Assembly: GCA_026709535.1 (NCBI GenBank)
Contig: JAPOST010000081.1
Span: 1-64,000, forward strand
Length of the DNA: 64,000 nucleotides
Source of the DNA: Rhodospirillaceae bacterium
Lineage (GTDB): Bacteria > Pseudomonadota > Alphaproteobacteria > Bin65
Reading direction: 5' to 3'
Shown: one piece after another, positions 63,194 to 64,000 of the stretch
How the letters are laid out: each line of letters opens with the position of its first letter
Position numbering within the stretch: position 1 is the stretch's first letter
The notes under the pieces: model-generated
Database searches by the model: none
The model's input: only the letters and a program-made list of their open reading frames with translations
What the model was told of the DNA's origin: nothing
Program-made: the position numbers and the translations under genes

Positions 63194-64000
63194 ATGATTC
63201 TGACACAAGCGCTGGATTTCAACGCTGAAAGCGATTTGCTCCATGATCTGTTGAAGGACAGGGACAATTCCGATTTCGATCGGGTAACCCTGTTCAGGAA
63301 CTGGTCGGTCAACGATGTGTTGGGACATCTGCACATGTGGAACCATGCGGCCGATCTCTCGGCAACCAACGAGGCAGGGTTTCGGGAGTTTCTCAGCGCT
63401 TTTGGCGCAGCCGGCGCGCAGCATTTTCCTTATACTCACGAGTGGTCCGGTGGTTTGAAGGGCCAAGCCTTGCTGGACGCCTGGCGTGAACTCTATAGCG
63501 ACATGGCTCGTCGGTGGCAGTCTTTCGATCCAGAGAAACGGGTCAAGTGGGCCGGACCTGACATGAGCGTCCAAATGAGTATCGTCGCCCGACATATGGA
63601 AACCTGGGCGCATGGCCAGGAAGTCTTCGATCTGTTCGGTGTACGGCGGCAGGATGAAGATCGTATTCGCAACATTGTCGATCTCGGTGTTCGGACCTTC
63701 GGTTGGACCTTTGCCAATCGGCAAATCGACCGGCCGCCGATAAAGCCCTTCGTTGAACTCACCGCTCCATCCGGTGCCACTTGGAGGTGGAACGACGAAA
63801 GTGATCGCGATTACATCAAGGGGGCGGCTACAGATTTCTGTCAGGTCGTCACACAGACTCGGAGCGTTGCCGATGTCGCCCTTGATATTGCCGGGGTCTC
63901 GGCACGGCAGTGGATGGCGATTGCCCAATGCTTCGCGGGTCCACCCGTTGACCCTCCGGCCCCGGGGATGCGTTTCTGCGCGCCGCCGACGAGCGATTCG
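63194..64000 (+). CDS. TIGR03084-type (mycothiol-isomerase-like/DinB fold) protein, runs off the window
   Basis: The frame from ATG 63194 stays open to the last base (269 codons, no stop), so the ORF track missed it. AAGGAAAA is the ribosome site. FRNWSVNDVLGHLHMWNH gives the first of the metal-binding histidines of the DinB/MDMPI fold. MARHMETWAHGQEVFDLFGV has the conserved H-x-x-E-x-W-x-H-GQ motif, and the end carries GPPVDPPAPGMRF typical of TIGR03084 proteins. The role is unknown. Members often stand next to AtuA-type acyl-CoA carboxylase operons, and a thiol- or CoA-linked isomerase/hydrolase role is guessed. The true stop must be near beyond the window. Confidence 0.75.
   Translation, partial: MILTQALDFNAESDLLHDLLKDRDNSDFDRVTLFRNWSVNDVLGHLHMWNHAADLSATNEAGFREFLSAFGAAGAQHFPYTHEWSGGLKGQALLDAWRELYSDMARRWQSFDPEKRVKWAGPDMSVQMSIVARHMETWAHGQEVFDLFGVRRQDEDRIRNIVDLGVRTFGWTFANRQIDRPPIKPFVELTAPSGATWRWNDESDRDYIKGAATDFCQVVTQTRSVADVALDIAGVSARQWMAIAQCFAGPPVDPPAPGMRFCAPPTSDS

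Noticed and set aside
1-64000. CRISPR arrays, tRNA and rRNA genes
   Set aside because: I looked for spaced direct repeats and for T-loop GTTCGA-type signatures in the gaps and found none that hold up; a tRNAscan run would be decisive.

Overview
The window reads as chromosomal DNA of an alphaproteobacterium of moderate-to-high GC. The supporting evidence is the order rpsB-tsf-pyrH-frr-uppS-cdsA-dxr-rseP-bamA-skp-fabZ-lpxA-lpxI-lpxB, the use of LpxI (not LpxH), a MipZ-type ParA ATPase, a DUF1489 protein, and an ICE/Irr-like palindrome in front of a peroxiredoxin. I cannot fix the order or genus; a Rhodospirillales-like or neighbouring lineage is plausible. I saw no tRNA, rRNA or CRISPR array.

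Layout. 1-1,970 is decayed DNA: a sugar O-methyltransferase gene broken by two frameshifts (one at an 11-G run) and fragments of a class III nucleotide cyclase with a TolB-like domain. 1,975-13,415 holds scattered metabolic genes: an O-antigen polymerase/ligase-like membrane protein, a PLP synthase with CBS domains, RlmE, a penicillin-acylase-family hydrolase, a Prx5-like peroxiredoxin, an enoyl-CoA hydratase homologue, PurB and an exported protein of unknown function. 13,416-14,657 has no gene but contains two perfect inverted DnaA boxes, a run of GC-rich hairpins ending in a terminator-like stem, and another strong terminator-like hairpin. 14,658-29,137 is the translation / isoprenoid / envelope block (ribosomal protein S2, EF-Ts, UMP kinase, ribosome recycling factor, undecaprenyl and CDP-DAG synthesis, DXP reductoisomerase, site-2 protease, BamA, Skp, FabZ, LpxA/I/B). 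lpxD is absent from its usual place between skp and fabZ. Then come gloA, gltA, gltX, a ridA-SDR pair and an MFS transporter.

35,716-42,383 is the accessory part: two large minus-strand genes joined by a 4-bp overlap. The first encodes an SNF2-type helicase with an N-terminal Swt1-like HEPN region carrying RNxxxH. The second encodes a sacsin-type GHKL ATPase with a C-terminal CxxC...CxxH module that looks like an HNH fold without its usual His-His. A perfect extended -10 (TGCTATAAT) lies upstream. I consider this the best candidate in the window for an undescribed antiviral or nucleic-acid-quality system.

42,703-48,060 is a leucine catabolism (liu) operon, mccB-liuC-mccA-mvaB, without the isovaleryl-CoA dehydrogenase gene that usually leads it; the two-gene module sits in that position on the other strand. 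48,965-51,338 is mipZ-VWA-DnaJ, followed by galU and ugd (UDP-glucuronate supply) and a convergent D-Ala-D-Ala carboxypeptidase with two SPOR domains. 56,500-57,400 holds decayed mobile or restriction DNA, including an IS1595/ISXO2-type transposase remnant. 57,415-64,000 is a second acyl-CoA carboxylase operon of the AtuA/AtuC/AtuF kind with an unrecognised 94-aa ORF inserted in it and a TIGR03084-type protein running off the window end. The two carboxylase operons suggest breakdown of branched-chain or isoprenoid-like acids through acyl-CoA esters.
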